Assembly (NCBI GenBank): GCA_033439765.1
Contig: JAULSN010000003.1
Location: 2,542,001 to 2,606,000 of the forward strand
Origin: Lasiosphaeria ovina
Taxonomy: Eukaryota; Ascomycota; Sordariomycetes; Sordariales; Lasiosphaeriaceae
DNA: 64,000 nucleotides
Direction: 5' to 3'
Positions 1-12,965 of this stretch are shown here, piece by piece; the stretch's first letter is position 1, and the number at the start of each line of letters is the position of its first letter. A model generated the notes under the pieces. That model was not told the origin of the DNA, made no database searches, and saw only the letters and a program-made list of their open reading frames with translations. The position numbers and the translations under genes were made by a program.

Positions 1-2876
1 CAGCAACGTCGAAAATGATGAGGTCCCTGGCACAGAACATCCAGGTTCAATATCGGAGTCCGACGATAATTCCGAAGAAGATGTAGACTCTGGCGGCGAA
101 AACCAACCAAAGACTCCCTGGCGACAGGTCGCTTATCGCATCCAGTATCGAGATTCCGGAGATTACCAAATCGGAACTGAACCGTGGAATCAACCAGGCC
201 CATTCAACCTCGAAGAATAGCGGAAGAAGGCAAATAACTGGACAAACAACAAACCCGCATTCATGGTAACAGTCGTTCTCAGGACTTCCATTGAAGCCGT
301 GCATCACTGGGATTGGAATACTTCAAGGGACATCATCCAGAATGGAATCATCGATAAGCCGGAAATTTCCGTATGGCTGCAATCGAGCAGAATCGACATT
401 CATTCTCGGTATCTCGTGATTGAGCTTAAAAGATTCGCAAGTGCTACCCCAGCCTCAGGTTCTGGGGGGATACTATGAGACTTCCGTCTCCTTTCGCATT
501 CCTAGCTCACAACATGGACCTTCTCGAAAAACTCAGGGAGAGGTATTCGGTCCCTATTTCAGGCCTAGATGTCCACCCTGAACACACCGAATTAAACAAC
601 GCAAACATCGGGACAGACTCTACTCCATCCCCGAGAGGTAATATCGCAAGGGAGAGAGCCCACGGCGGCCTTGTTGCGTTGCTTGAATTCCTTTACGGCA
701 CCTACGGTAATAGAATCTAAGACGAGACCCAACGTAACAAACGCGGGAAATGCACATTTCAGATGCTCTGGTATCTGCTCAAACCCGGAACCACTGTCTA
801 TCTCCGCAACGGGTCGTCTCAGCCCATCTAAGCACATGTGATACTGTCCGTGGAGGTCGACCCGAGCATTCTTCACACAGCAGGGCAAGCTCCCCGGGGA
901 TATAGAATCCACCTTTGGAACCTTGATTTCAATGGGAAAGTTCATTGGGCGTCATCTATCAGGAGTAACAATCGCTGTTTTTGACGGAGAACAGAACATC
1001 ACTTCATTGCCGCTGTTTTCATCAGCCTTCTTGGACGGGACCGATGATTACCGGACTCGGGACTACCTTGTGACTGAAGGGAAGAAATGGTTAAATCTCC
1101 TCAGTGGAGGGATGGTGGACTACTCGGGAAAGATCTTGAATACGCACAATGAATCTGTGAGCTATCAAACCTTTAACCCTCGAGCCCATCATACCTTAAC
1201 GCGCGTAAACTTGCCTCGCTGACCGGAAGTCACACAGTATTGCGGGAGAGTATATGTGGATTCGACCACGTACTGGGGCAACGATAGAACCCCACCAGAC
1301 ATTGGAGATGTTGATGGTTACAGAAAGGGCGTCGATGACGACCTTGTCTGTAATTGTCTATTGTGTGAACATAGAGATCAAAAGGTGAGTGCAGACGTCG
1401 ATCGAGAAGTCCAGTCCACACGTTCCGGTTGGACGGAGTATGATAACATTGATACTACTTTGGTCCACTCCTTGGCCTTAACCGACCCTGTACTCAAAGC
1501 GATGGAGGGCTATGCCATTGTCGATACCAACCACCGATATTTACTTTGCAGCGGTATCCTCGGAGGCTACATGCTTAAAGACAGAGAATGGAGTGAGTCG
1601 CATATATTATTTTCTTTCTCATTTCTGCACTCTTTCCATCTGACCGACCACAATCGCAGAAATAATTAATGTTTCCTGCTGCAAGGATGCGAAGACAAAC
1701 ACCACCGCCATAGACCACCTGGTAATGAAGGACACTCGGAAGAATCTGATCAAAGCCCTTGTACAGAAGCATTTCGATCCTAACACGGGAGAGAAGCGAT
1801 TCAATGCTTGGGCGGCGGACGTCATTCAGAATAAGGGAGAGGGTCTCATCTTCCTCCTTCACGGCGGTCCAGGTACAGGGAAGACACACGCAAGATTCCC
1901 CTGGCTCCATGTGGGCATCAGAGTGAAAATTGAAGGAGATTCTAACACCGCTTACAGACTGCTGGCAAGTGTTCTCCGCGAATGGATACTACTGTTTGGG
2001 CCTGTCAACCATTGTTAACAAAGTGACTATTGATTGCACAGAATGCATCGCTGAGTACACGGGTCGGCCATTAATATCCCTGGCTTGTGGAGACGTAGGC
2101 ACAGATGAGGAAACCATGGAAAATAATCTGTCCTATTGGTTCAATCTTGGTGAGAAATGGGGAGCGGTAATGCTAATCGACGAGGCCGACATCTACCTCG
2201 AGAGGAGATCGCCGGGAGATCTCAAGAGAAACGGACTTGTTTCCGGTGAGTCTAGCCTTTCAAGTTCCAACTGACATGTCGGCATAGTTTGGCAGCTAAT
2301 AGCGTTTTCCTCTGTTCTTATCGCCAGTCCTCCTTCGCTGTATTGAGTACTATCGAGGCATCCTCTTTCTCACCACCAACCGAGTGGGCACATTCGACGA
2401 TGCCTTCACTTCCCGCATTCACGTCATCTTGCATTACGAGCCATTGACGGTGCAGGACCGCCGAACCATATGGGAGAACTTCATCAAGAAGCTGCAGAGT
2501 GAGTGCCAAGATATCTACGTTACTGAGGCGGCGAAGAAGTACATCCTCGATGACCATGAGATCACCGAGGCGGATTGGAATGGGCGGGAAATCCGCAACG
2601 GTGAGACTCTTGTCCAATTACCGCGACAGCATTGTCTAACCACCTTGATTTATAGCTTTCCAAACCGCGGTCCAGCTTGCGCAGTATAGCTTCTTCATGG
2701 AAAAGGACAAAAAGGAGGTTGCCATGGCAGAGCTGAAGCAAGAACACCTCCAGGAGGTCTGCCAGATGGCTTCACGGTACAAGGAGTACCTGCACAAAGT
2801 GCATAGCAAGAGTGAGTCAGGGGGCGCGGTGCAAGGGAAGATTAGGAACGACCTCGAGCCTCTGCCAAAGAAGTAG
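1..2876 (+). pseudogene. Decayed AAA ATPase with DUF7025-like N-terminal region (5' end outside window)
   Basis: Translated pieces in order match a fungal AAA ATPase family: an N-terminal region, a DUF7025-like stretch (GEQNITSLPLF, 980-1020), the Walker A motif GGPGTGKT (1863-1886), Walker B LIDEAD (about 2172-2190) and the AAA lid (TEADWNGREIRNAFQTA). Introns are recognisable at 1593-1659, 2246-2327 and 2601-2655, and the stop is TAG 2874-2876. The frame is broken by nonsense codons TAG 218-220, TAA 718-720, TAA 829-831 and TGA 1220-1222. Frameshifts lie near 437 and 935. A segment at about 1887-2036 separates GKT from the following ECIAEYTGRPL and cannot be spliced out cleanly. All four stops could derive from CAG, CAA or CGA by C-to-T change. 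A related intact gene lies at 6402-10004. I am confident of the family and fairly confident that it is broken. Confidence 0.8.
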
Positions 2877-3345
2877 TGTGGAACGAGCAAGAGGATATGA
2901 GTGTAGCTTTAGGGGTTGGGACAACTTGAAGGGGCTTCCCTATAGATCTGATAGACGTCTGAACGATCATTATGCTTCAACACGGGCAAGAGTAATATGA
3001 GCCTCGATGCCGGCACCGTTCAGTGTCAAACGATTTGGGTAGTGCCTGTCTGGTGCATAAAAAATAAACATGCGTCACTGCTGACTTGCCACCCGCGAAG
3101 ACAGGTCGATATCCATTATCCAGAAACTGTTTTACGCGGGGGAGTAACAAAACAACCAAGGGCAGCAATTGCAGATCGCTAATCATGCTCCGAGCATTAA
3201 CCCACAGGCAATGAATCGTCCGGAGTGCAAGAAACAGGAGAACAAAGACTCGGGCGCCATTTGTGCCTCAACGAACAAGGGCCAATACAAATTTGAGAAT
3301 TAATGAAGAACCGCAAGCAGATAAATAATTACACCCCCTGTCCCA
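2877..3345. other. Intergenic, no gene seen
   Basis: Space between the 3' ends of the AAA pseudogene (+) and the WbsX-like gene (-). I see only short random reading frames and no RNA gene. Confidence 0.6.
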
Positions 3346-5810
3346 TCACTCCGCATACGCCTTCTCCGACAGCCTCAGACAAAACGGATCCGCCCTCCAA
3401 CCCTCCATGTCCCACTGCGACGTGTCGAAGCCGTGCCTGCCCGTGATGCCGCTCAAGCTGTAGCAGCCGGCGGCATACCTGGGCGACGCGCTCGGGACGT
3501 CGAGCCAGAAGCGCCCCGACTGGATGCACGAGCGATACGAGCCCGACTGGACCAGCTGGCACGCGGTCGCGGTGGTGCTGTTCTCCGGCGGCGGCGCAGC
3601 GGCCGTCCACGACCAGCCGGCGCCGACGAGGTCCTGCAGGCTCCCGGCCGCGCCTTTGCTGCCAAAAGAAGTATGTCCGCCCGCCGTGAGCTTGGCTAGA
3701 TTTATGAGGACCGCCCCGGGCTCCAGGAGGGATGGGCTGGTGGCTGGCGCGGCGGGCACGCAGACGGCGACGCGCTCCTCGCGCAGCCGCGTGCACCGCT
3801 CGTGCCACGGAATACCGCCGCTACTGCCATTCGTGGAAACGGCACCATTCTCGTCCTCCTCGACCGCGCGGAGCGTGTCCGCCGTCTCGAAGCTCAGACC
3901 AACAATATCGCCGGAATCCGGCGCAGCAACGGCCTCGAACGCGCCCGGCACATAGGTGTCATTGGACTTGGCCACGACGACATAGCGCGCGAGCCCGCAG
4001 TCGGTGAGCCCCTGCGCAGCCAGCTCGCCGAGGCGGGCCAGGACCCAGTCGGCCACAGCCCACTCGGCAGCATCACCAGCAGCGTTGGCGCCCTGCGTCA
4101 GGACTTCCCGGGGCACGTCGTCGTCGACGAAGGCGACGCGCGGATCGTACGCGTCGAGCACGTGGCTCTTGACGATGCGCGCGTCGGCGGCGGCCGAGCC
4201 GCGCACCACCACGGCGCGCCACCGCGGGTTCGTCTGGCCGCCCAGGCTGCGCAGCAGGTCCGACAGGCCGAACGGCTCGGAGAACTGCCAGTCTGACGCG
4301 AAGGTGCGGACGACGACGCACACGTCGATGTCGTGGCGGTGGGGGTGAGGTGTGGCAGGGGCGGGGCTGGTGGCGATGGCGTGCCGGCGCGCGAGGGCTT
4401 CGGCTTGCGCGATCAGCTCGTCTTTCCACGGCAGTGTGTGTGATAGGGCCACGGCCGAGCGCAGCGCAGCGCTGAAGCCGCTGCCCCATTGCCTGGACGG
4501 CTCCAGCACGTTGCCCTCGCCCCACTCGTTGAAGGCGTTGATGAAGAGGAAGTTTTCCTCGCCGCGCGGGTTGGGGTCGAGCTTGATGCGGCGGATCAGG
4601 TTGAGGATGTGGACTTTTGTTGGGTTTAACCGGTTAGCATCAATGCCCTGGAGCCTTTCATGCATGGATAGATAGATGGATGACAGTCAGACTTACACTT
4701 CCACAAGCTCGGATGAGCAAATATGTTGGCCGAGGCACCGCCGTCCTGGGCATGGCGCGGCGTGTTGTCCCAAGAGACGGCTGCACCTCGGTGGTAGACG
4801 CGCCCAAGGCGGTTGATGGATGCCCAGGCGGTGCCGTCGTGGGCGCCGCCGGAGCGGAAGCCGAACTCGTTGACGGCGTCGGTCAGGCCGCGGTCCTCGG
4901 GATTGTCGGGCGCAATGCGCGTCTCGATGATGTCGAGCCCGCCCAGCCCCTCGTCCACGGCCCACTTCCTCCACGCGCTGTACATGCGCTTGCCGACGTC
5001 GCCCATGTGGCCGCCGTTGTACACGGCGAACTGCACCTTGCCGTTGACGCGGATCTGGTTCGGGTGCCGGAAGAAGGGCAGCAGCCACTCAAAGTGCTCG
5101 CGCCACGCGTCGACGCCGCCGTACGTCTGCTTCAGCAGGACCTTGCTGTTGTCGTTCCCGTCCCACCGCGCCGTCCACGGCTCGTTCGCCCAGCTCAGCA
5201 TGAACGGCATGTCGGGCTGCCCGTCCTCGAGCATGGCGGTCAGCACCTTCTCCATGACCGGCCGGCCGAACCAGTAATGGTGGTAGACAAAGCCGTAGAG
5301 GCCCGAGTCGCGCGCGTGCTGCGCATACCTCCAGCGCGTCGAGTAGTCGAGCAAGTTGTAGTAGCCGACCTCGTCCGTCGGCTGCTGGACCTCGATCCCC
5401 CACGCGTTCTTGGTCACCTTTCGCACATTTGTCCACTCGGTGAAGTTGACGCCCCAGAACTCGTCGTTTTCGGGGATGGCGTGGAACTGCGGGAACACGT
5501 ACGCGATTGGCTTCACTGAGTACTCGTGGTCCGCTGCCGCCGCCGCCGAGCCCGTCGCAGCGTTGTCGGAGCCTGGATAGTTGACCGACTGCCACCAACT
5601 GCCCACAGTGCTTAGCAAATGCTGAGACCCGCGTGGTTCCGCGTTTGCGTCTTCCTGTTGCCTCCGGGAGTCGCTGTTATAAAGCAGAATGACACAGGCG
5701 CATGCAAAGGCCAGCGCAATCACCGTCCGCCGGCGGCCCCTGACGCCGCGAGCATATTGGATGCCGCCCTTCAGGATCCTCGCCGCCGTTATTCTCAAAG
5801 TCGAAACCAT
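3346..5810 (-). CDS. WbsX-like glycosyltransferase (GH99-like domain), type II membrane protein
   Basis: Two exons, 5810-4697 and 4613-3346, give 793 residues. The intron 4614-4696 has donor GTAAGT, branch site CTAAC and acceptor AAAAG; reading through it would stop early. The N-terminus is short and basic, followed by one hydrophobic segment at about residues 28-46, as in a Golgi or ER signal anchor. The lumenal part starts with KPIAYVFPQFHAIPEN and continues with WTNVRK, HHYWFGRP, LSWANEPW and FNEWGEGNVLEP, the hallmarks of the WbsX family known from bacterial O-antigen loci and present in fungi. The C-terminal part (about residues 480-793) is less conserved and carries a few cysteines. The probable role is polysaccharide or glycan synthesis in the secretory pathway. 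The substrate cannot be told from sequence. Confidence 0.85.
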
Positions 5811-6401
5811 GACGTCGATGGAGACATACCTAGTTTATAATTGGGCGCAGGGCGTTTGCTAGCTATTTACATTGCTGCTTGGTCCCTTCGTTGCAGCGAG
5901 GGAGGAAACATTCCAACCGACCACGCCCTTCATACCTCGACAACTACTGAAACGTGTCCTCCACGATCCCTTGCCACGGGTAGGAATACAGTCCCACGCC
6001 TATGAGTGTGTTAGGGCAACATGAGGTCGGTGCACCTTGTCTTCTTTGTGCCCTGGGTTCGAGTATCGGTGGTGCAGCGTAGGATGTACTCTTTCGATGA
6101 GACTAGGAACCACTGTACACCCTGTTCAATTACCTTTCCTGTCGTAGGCCTAGTGGTCCAGAATGCCGTCCTGTTTCACGTCTACCACAAAAAAATCCAA
6201 TTGGTTTATGGTATTGGTCAAAGCAGCTGATCGCCTCCTGGCCTTTGAAGCCACCTTCGGCCCGCCCAAGCATATTGAGCAACAGGCATCTGCTTGAACC
6301 CGCGGGCCTCGGCTCGGGGCAATATTATCGAGCCTGCACAATGTGCATGTATTCGCTTCGGGATTCTAGCCTCAACCCTGGGTTTTTACAGTAACCATGC
6401 G
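5811..6401. other. Intergenic, no gene seen
   Basis: Contains the upstream region of the WbsX-like gene and the 3' flank of the AAA gene. No feature beyond short frames is recognisable. Confidence 0.6.
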
Positions 6402-9400
6402 TCAATAGTCGCCATCAAGCTCGCTGTCGACCGAGTCATCATTGTCGTTATCATTGTCGTCATCATAGTCGCCTTCCTCTTGTGCCCAGCCTTTGCCATC
6501 GTGTCCTCTCTCCCGCTCGTCCTCGTCCGCGCCTTCGTCGTCATCCTCGTATTCATCTCGATATCTGGGCCTTCTCGCAGCGGCAGCGGGCGCCTCTTTT
6601 CCCTTGCCAGACGACCGCGCACTTGCAACCGAAGGCGGCGGCGGTGCCCTCCCCGCTGGCGACGCCCGCGCACTGGCGCCACGCCCGCTGCCCTGGGCCG
6701 GCTCTCGGAGATGCTGCTCTCTGTCCCGTCTCCCGGCAGCGCGCATCGGGGACACAGTGGCGTCCTTGCTGCCGAGGTCGTAGTTCTTCTGCGCGCGCGG
6801 CAGCTGGCGCCCGTAGTCGTCGTCGCGTAGCTGGCTCGCCTGCGCCACCTCGCGGTCCGGCCCCCGGATCGAGACGATGTAGTCCTCAAAGTCGCGCGCC
6901 GTCTTGGCGATGTCCTCGAGGTTGCGCCGCGTCAGCCGGATTGTGGTCAGCCGCTTGGTCGCTTTGTCGTGGCCTCCTCCTCCGCCGGCCGTCGCTGCTG
7001 ATGCGTGAAGCCGCAGCGCCTCGTCGGGCGTCAGCCCCTCGTCCTTAATTCGGCTCAGCCGCTCGAACTCGCCCAGCGCGATGGCCGTCTGGAACGCGTT
7101 GCGCACCTGGCGCCCGTTCCATGTCGTGTCGCTCGCCTCATGCTTGCGGTAGTGGTCCCGCGCGAATTTCAGGAGTGTAGACCGGTCGAACTGGATCTTG
7201 ACAGCAGACGTCTCGTTGTCTTTGGCCAGCCGGTTCAGCAGGCTGTTCCAGATCTTCTCTGTCGAGGGGAGGTCGATGGTCGGGTACCGCAGCGCGACGT
7301 GGATGCGCGACTTGAACGCCTCGTCGATGACGCCCACAATGTTGGTCGTCAGGAACAGGATGCCCGAGTAGTACTCGAGGTGGCGGAGGAAGACTGACCA
7401 GTCGGAGTCAGATCTTATGCGCTCGTTACGATGGATGTGGGGGAGTGCAACTTACCGGACACCAGCGCGTTCCGGTGCATGTCGCGCCAGCTCCTCTTCA
7501 TCAGGAACACGTCCGCCTCGTCGAGCAGCAGCACGCAACCCCACCTTGCCGCCAGTTCCGTGTGATATTGCAGGCGGAACTCGACGTCGTCGGCTGTCAC
7601 GCCAATGTCGCCGCAGGTGATGGCGTACAGCGGCCGGCCCGTGTACGCGGCAATGGTCTCGGCCGTGCTCGTCTTTCCCGAGCCCGGCGGGCCGTGCAGC
7701 AGAATAATCAGTCCGCGGCCCTTGCCCCTGACCAGGTCGATCTGCACGTTGGGCGAGCTGCGTGTGGCTGCTAGCTTCCTCGACGTCATGTCGGCGCCCG
7801 ACGTGTGGTTGTCGACGAGTGATACCAGCAGCTGGCTGTAGCTGTCCGGAATCACGAGGTCGTTCCAGCCGCTCTTTCGTGCTCCCTCGCTCTTGTCGAT
7901 TTCCTCGACATTCTCCACGTCAATCCACACTGTACACGTTTCGGTCAGCTCCTCTCAGGATGGCCAGGCTCTTTGGAGTGTCATGTTGGAGGCGTGGAAC
8001 GAAAGTCAATGACCTACCCCATTGCCGGGAGCGAAACTCGTACGCAGGGAGTTGGTATGGCAAAAGTTGCACGGCCTCGGCTCGCAGCTCCGGGTCATCT
8101 GCGGCAGCCAGGCGTAGAAGATCTCGATTCGCCATCATGAACTCGGTAGTTAGAGCCTCGTCGACGTCGTGGTCATTTAAATAGTCCTTGTTTAGCCGGC
8201 CGGACCCGGGCTCAGACGTCTCCCTAATGTTGAAAGTGCCCATCTTGAGCCGGTTCAAGACCGGGGACGTTTTGAGGTGGTAATGGTAGTACGAAAAAAT
8301 GTCAATGTAAACGTCGCTCTGCAGCTCCTCGTCAAAGCTGACCCTTTCGGTCCGCGACATCATTCGTCTCGGCCGCGAAAAGGTGGGCGCCATGGGGGAT
8401 TGCCAAGCTGACGCGTTGTCGCCAGACATGTCCAGCGGGTCTACCGTCATTCCGTCGTACTTTTTGTGCCCGATGCAGCTTAGGAACTTTCGGCCTCTCT
8501 CGCGCAGGCGCGCACAGATGCTCGCGGCGGCCTCAGCACCGAGAAATTCGATGGGCACGGCTTCCAGGTCAGTGATCTTCCGCTCGCCGTTGAAGTGCTT
8601 GATCCCATGGCTGATCTGGCGCGGCCCGACCTTCTTGCCATCCGAGGCCATGATGTACGTCTCGAGCCTGACACTGGTCCACGTCCCGACGCCGGCGGTC
8701 ATATAATGCATGTCGTCGTCCATATGATCGCCGTTGGAGCTCTTGCTCAGGCGCACCCGGCCCCCAGTCACCGAGTAAACTTGGTACAGTTGGCGGCTTG
8801 CAAGTCGTTCAGACACTATCAGGTCGCCGGGCGAGAAGATGTGATAGACCTCGTCGAAGCTGACTTTCTCGAGCGATCGGTCCTTGATCTTCATTCGCAG
8901 GCCGATGAGGTAGCCCAAGTCCGTTTTGATGAAGTCGTAGAGGCACTTGAGGTGATCACGCCGCTCTTGAAGCCGCTGCCGCTGCACGTCCTCAATCTGT
9001 TCGATTTTCCCTGGAGACTTCAGCGCGGGAGCACCTGAAGCAACTTCCCTTCCATCTTCGCCCCTGTTTTTCTCGTCCTCAGCCGCGTCCAAGGCCTGGA
9101 GCTCTCCGTCGAGGTCCGATAAGGTGCTTTCGATTTTCGACCAATTATGAACCAGCAGCTATGAGCAAGAATGTCAGCTACGGTGGGGAGCACTTCGTCA
9201 TGCCTGAGACAAGGCGCTATTCATTGGCACGCACCTTGAATGGCGGAATCATGCTGGAGTCGGAAGGTGTCAGTAGCCAAGACTTTCAGACAGAGGAGCA
9301 GCATGACGTACACAAAGGGACTGTCCTGCGAAGACAAGCCCGAGATCTCACCCAGCTCATGCAGTAAAACATCAGAGGATACTTGGATTCTCTGGGGCCG

Positions 9401-10004
9401 TTCGACGGATCGGCCCACGCTGTTGGTATGGAGACGCTTGAAGTCATCCGCGGTGTTGACGCTAGCGGCGTCGATGACCGTGTCGGGGACGTTCCTGTAG
9501 AAGGCCTTCAGGACGTATTTCGGCTGGGATATGGACATGGGATTCATGGGAAGGGGTGGTCTTGGAAAAGGGCGACGGAAGGCTCCTGGGTACAAGGGGG
9601 GGTCGGCAAACATGTTGTCGTATGGGGAAGATTTATGCCATTCGTCCATGGACAAACGCTCTGCGTCGCAGACCCATATCGGACTGCAAGTTCCATGTCA
9701 GTCTCGGCCATTCATATCTTCTGCCCGAGGCCGGTGATGGGAGAGTATTAAACGAGGACACGAACCCGGTTTTCTGGTCTGGTAAAACTCGCGGCGGCAA
9801 CTCTCCGACCGCATCCAGCAATGTTTCCAATTCGTTAGTGAAGTTGAACTTGAGAGCAGCTTGGTAATCTTTAATCTTCTTTATGGCCTGAAGGACTGCT
9901 TTCTGGGCAGCGGATAGCCCAGCCTGGGGATCGTCCGAATCTTGATCTGACTCTTCATCTGATGGCGGATTATGAGATGCCGTCGCCATATTTGCTAGGG
10001 GCAT
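6402..10004 (-). CDS. AAA ATPase of the fungal DUF7025-AAA family
   Basis: Six exons: 10004-9766, 9683-9312, 9253-9235 (a 19-nt micro-exon), 9158-8018, 7929-7456 and 7393-6402. They total 3,237 nt and encode 1,078 residues, with every junction in phase. Introns carry GTNNGT-type donors and CTGAC branches. The DUF7025-like region lies in exon 4 (GERKITDLEAVPIEFLG). Walker A GPPGSGKT is at residues 670-677 and Walker B LLLDEAD at about 724-730, followed by a second-region arginine motif and the AAA lid (WNGRQVRNAFQTA). The last 120 residues are low complexity and very acidic, ending in D/N/E repeats. Such ATPases are widespread in filamentous fungi and poorly studied; unfolding or remodelling activity is inferred from the AAA fold. 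The gene is divergent from the DUF7708-like gene at 10747. A second in-frame ATG lies at 9989-9987. Confidence 0.88.
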
Positions 10005-10746
10005 CTTCTTGCCGCACCTGTGCTTAGCAAGAGCGCGAGACGGTTTTGCGGTCTAGCTGATCGCGGGTGCTGAGGTTGACGACTGGGAGCTACTGGGTCT
10101 AGTATTTGGTTGTTCTATCATCGAATGCAGAGCAAATACGCCCTGGGTTGAGGATGGCGCAATTTGGTTGGTTGTGGGAGTAGCCCTGCTTAATGTGAAC
10201 CCAATTGAATGAATCCTTGCTGGAACTTTGTCGTGTTATATGAAGCTGGAGAGAAGAGGTAATTTGAGGTCTAAAAGGTCGAGTTCGGCTGCTTAGGACA
10301 GGTTCAAATTTGCCCCAGCTCTCTCACTCGTCATGTAATTATGCCTAGCAACCAGTGCCTGTACCAACCTGCCTTTGACCCGGTATTGAGCTAGTCTGTT
10401 AGAGGCGGATTAATTCAATGTTTCACAACATCCCAAAGATTCTCGGGCTCTGATTCGTTGCCTCGTTTGCAGTCCATGCACCACCCTGTCCTGATTGGGT
10501 ATAGTACCATGCAACGACTGGTGTGAGGCAACCAAAAGGCGAACCACTTTGCCTTTTCGTGGAACGCGGACGAGACTCGACTTCTGCCATCAAATCAACC
10601 CCACGAGGCAATTGACAAGCCGTAGCGGGGAGTCCCCTGACAAGTTGACCGCGCCCCGCGGCACTGGCGGATGTCGGATATTCTCACTCCCAGAGCCCGT
10701 TTCGGGTCCCTGCCGTCGCAAAGTTCGTCTCCTCCACGCTCCCGCC
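10005..10746. promoter_or_regulatory. Shared divergent promoter region
   Basis: This 742-bp gap separates the starts of the AAA gene (-) and the DUF7708-like gene (+), so it must hold both promoters. I see no clear TATA box and no reading frame with family signatures. A frame open on the plus strand from 10495 runs into the downstream gene but lacks conserved sequence. Confidence 0.5.
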
Positions 10747-12965
10747 ATGCTCGAGCCCACAGAGCAATGCAGCGGGAGCACCGAAGGAGAGGATCATGAA
10801 GTCATCGAGTATATGGACAATATGGACGGCAGCCTGCATCCCGCCCTAGCACATGGTCCGGTCTTGGACCCAAACACGGGCCTCTGGGTGAGGAGGAGGT
10901 CTCCGTCCCCCGTCCAACTGTCAGTCGTGCTATCCCAGTTGCGGCCAGGAATTACCTCTTTTATTGACATGCTGAGCCAGTGACTTCAAGGACCTTTATA
11001 GCGAGTGCTTCATTGCACGGGATGCGCTGGTCGCCACAGCCAACAAGTATCTCGCCCGGACCAACCAGAGCCCCGTCGACATAGAGCTGAGATACGACTG
11101 GGCGTCGGTCCAAACCGCCCTCGAGAGGGCTTGTCTGGCGCTGGACAAAGCGGCGGCAAAGGACAAGGAAGTGTCGGGCTTCACCGGCAAGCTGAAGCAG
11201 GGGTTCCACAGCCTCTGTCGAAATGCCAAAACAGGCAAGGTCTTTACCGCGCTGATCCCGAACGACCTCATGTTCTCGTCCGCCCTGTGCGGCGGGCTCA
11301 ACATCATCTTCAGCGCTCTGGAGCAGACTGGCTTCCACCGCGAGGCCGTCTACAAGGCCCTCGAGAGGCTCCCGCAGATCTTGGGCGACCACGACGGCTA
11401 CATCGAGATTGCCGCCGACGATGCGGAACTGCACCGCCGCACAGCCAAGCTGTATGCCGAGGTCTGTTGGACTCTGGATCATATTCTGAAGTGGTTCATG
11501 ATGAATGCATTTGGTTAGTGCCTGATCCTCTCCACCCAAAGACAAGTGGTTGCCCCCGGACGTTCATGGCAAACAACAACAACGCCCAAAGACAGTTGGA
11601 ACTGACTTGCGCGAATTCTCGACGCGCAGTGGCCGGCGCAAAGCGACTGCTCAACCCGTCCGGCTTCACCACCAAGCTCGACGACCGCATGAGCGAGGTC
11701 AAGCTGGCGACCAAGAGCTTCAAGAACCACATTGCGCGCATGATGGCGCAGCGGCAAAACGAGCTCATCCAACTGCAGAGCCACGGCCTGTACCAGCATG
11801 CCCTGATGTCGCGCCAGCTCGGCGAGATTGGTTTCGACCTCAAGGACCTCAGGCGTCTGGTGATGTCGGTGGAGCGCGAGGATATTCTCGACGGCGTGCG
11901 AGCCCAGGTCTTCCAGAGCTTGCAGCCTGTTCTGCAAGACGGCATGAAACGTCAGTCTATCTAAAAAAACACCCTCATCCCATATCTTCTTCGTCTAATC
12001 CCTGCTCGCGCCCAACCTCAGGACTCATAGCAGAGCACGCCACGGGCTTGATCCAGACGGGCGGTATCTCCCCGGGCCCAGCCACGCCACTCTCCCCGCC
12101 ATCTCCAGTACCACCACCAGCCCCAAGCCCCAAGGTGACACCCAACCGGATCCTCAAGACCTTCCTCTACGACCGCACCCTCGTCCCCACCGACATCTCC
12201 GCACTACTAGCCCTCGGCTCGCCCAGCATCGGGCCCACACAGCTCGACACAGACCGCCTGCACGCGCTGCAGAACAACGCCCGGTTGCGCGCATGGCTGA
12301 CGATCGACGAGCCGTCCACACTACTCCTAGACGGCGGAGCGAGCGACGCGCTGTGCAACACAACATCGTATTTCGTTGCGCACGTCGTCGACTCGCTGCG
12401 GCGCCAGCATCAAACCTGGACCGGCAGCACCAGCCCGCCGATCACGGCCATCACGCTCGCCTACTTCTGTAGCCAGCACCGCGACTACCGGCGCGACGCG
12501 GCCGGTAGTCCCGCCGAGCTCGCAATGTCGCTGCTGCTGCAGCTCGTCGATACGCACCGCGGGTTTGGCGAGGCTGCGCTGCGCGACGTGCTGCAGCGCG
12601 TGGTGCCAGACGATGTTGGCAGTGTCGTGCGCGCGCTGGGCCGGCTGGTGCGCGCGCTCCCGCCGAGCGCAGTGGTCTTCGTCGTCGTCGACGGGCTCAG
12701 CTTCTTTGCTACGCCGCCTGAGCGGCGGGCGGGCGGGCGCAAGGTGGTTCGGTGGTTGCTGCAGAGTGTTTGTGCTCAGCAGCCCTCGCAGTCGCAGGCG
12801 CTGGGGGAGGATAGGTGTGAGGGGCGGGGCGGGCCCACGGTCAAGCTGCTCGTTGCTGGCCCGACTAGGCTTAGGTTTGTCGAGGACTTGTTTGATCGGG
12901 ACGAGAGGGTCCATATCCCCGCGGACCCTCCGCCACTGGGTGTCGATCGGGATGTGCTGTGTTGA
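10747..12965 (+). CDS. DUF7708-like, STAND-type protein without a Walker A motif
   Basis: Four exons, 10747-10919, 10981-11513, 11630-11950 and 12022-12965, give 656 residues in consistent phase. Donors are GTCAGT, GTTAGT and GTCAGT. Residues about 60-230 (DFKDLYSECF to LERLPQIL, with IPNDLMFSSALCGGLNII) resemble the DUF7708 region found upstream of nucleotide-binding domains in many fungal proteins. A helical linker follows (SFKNHIARMMAQRQNE). The C-terminal part has the layout of a STAND NTPase (ITLAYFCSQHRDYR, AELAMSLLLQLVD, VVFVVVDGLSFF), but the P-loop position reads LLLDGGASDALCNTT, without GxxxxGK[ST]. It is therefore probably unable to bind nucleotide in the usual way. The first in-frame ATG near conserved sequence (10747) was chosen. 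It converges on the HET gene at 13149. Confidence 0.75.

Noticed and set aside
4680..5519. 279-codon plus-strand frame opposite the WbsX-like gene
   Set aside because: Antisense shadow of a GC-rich exon.
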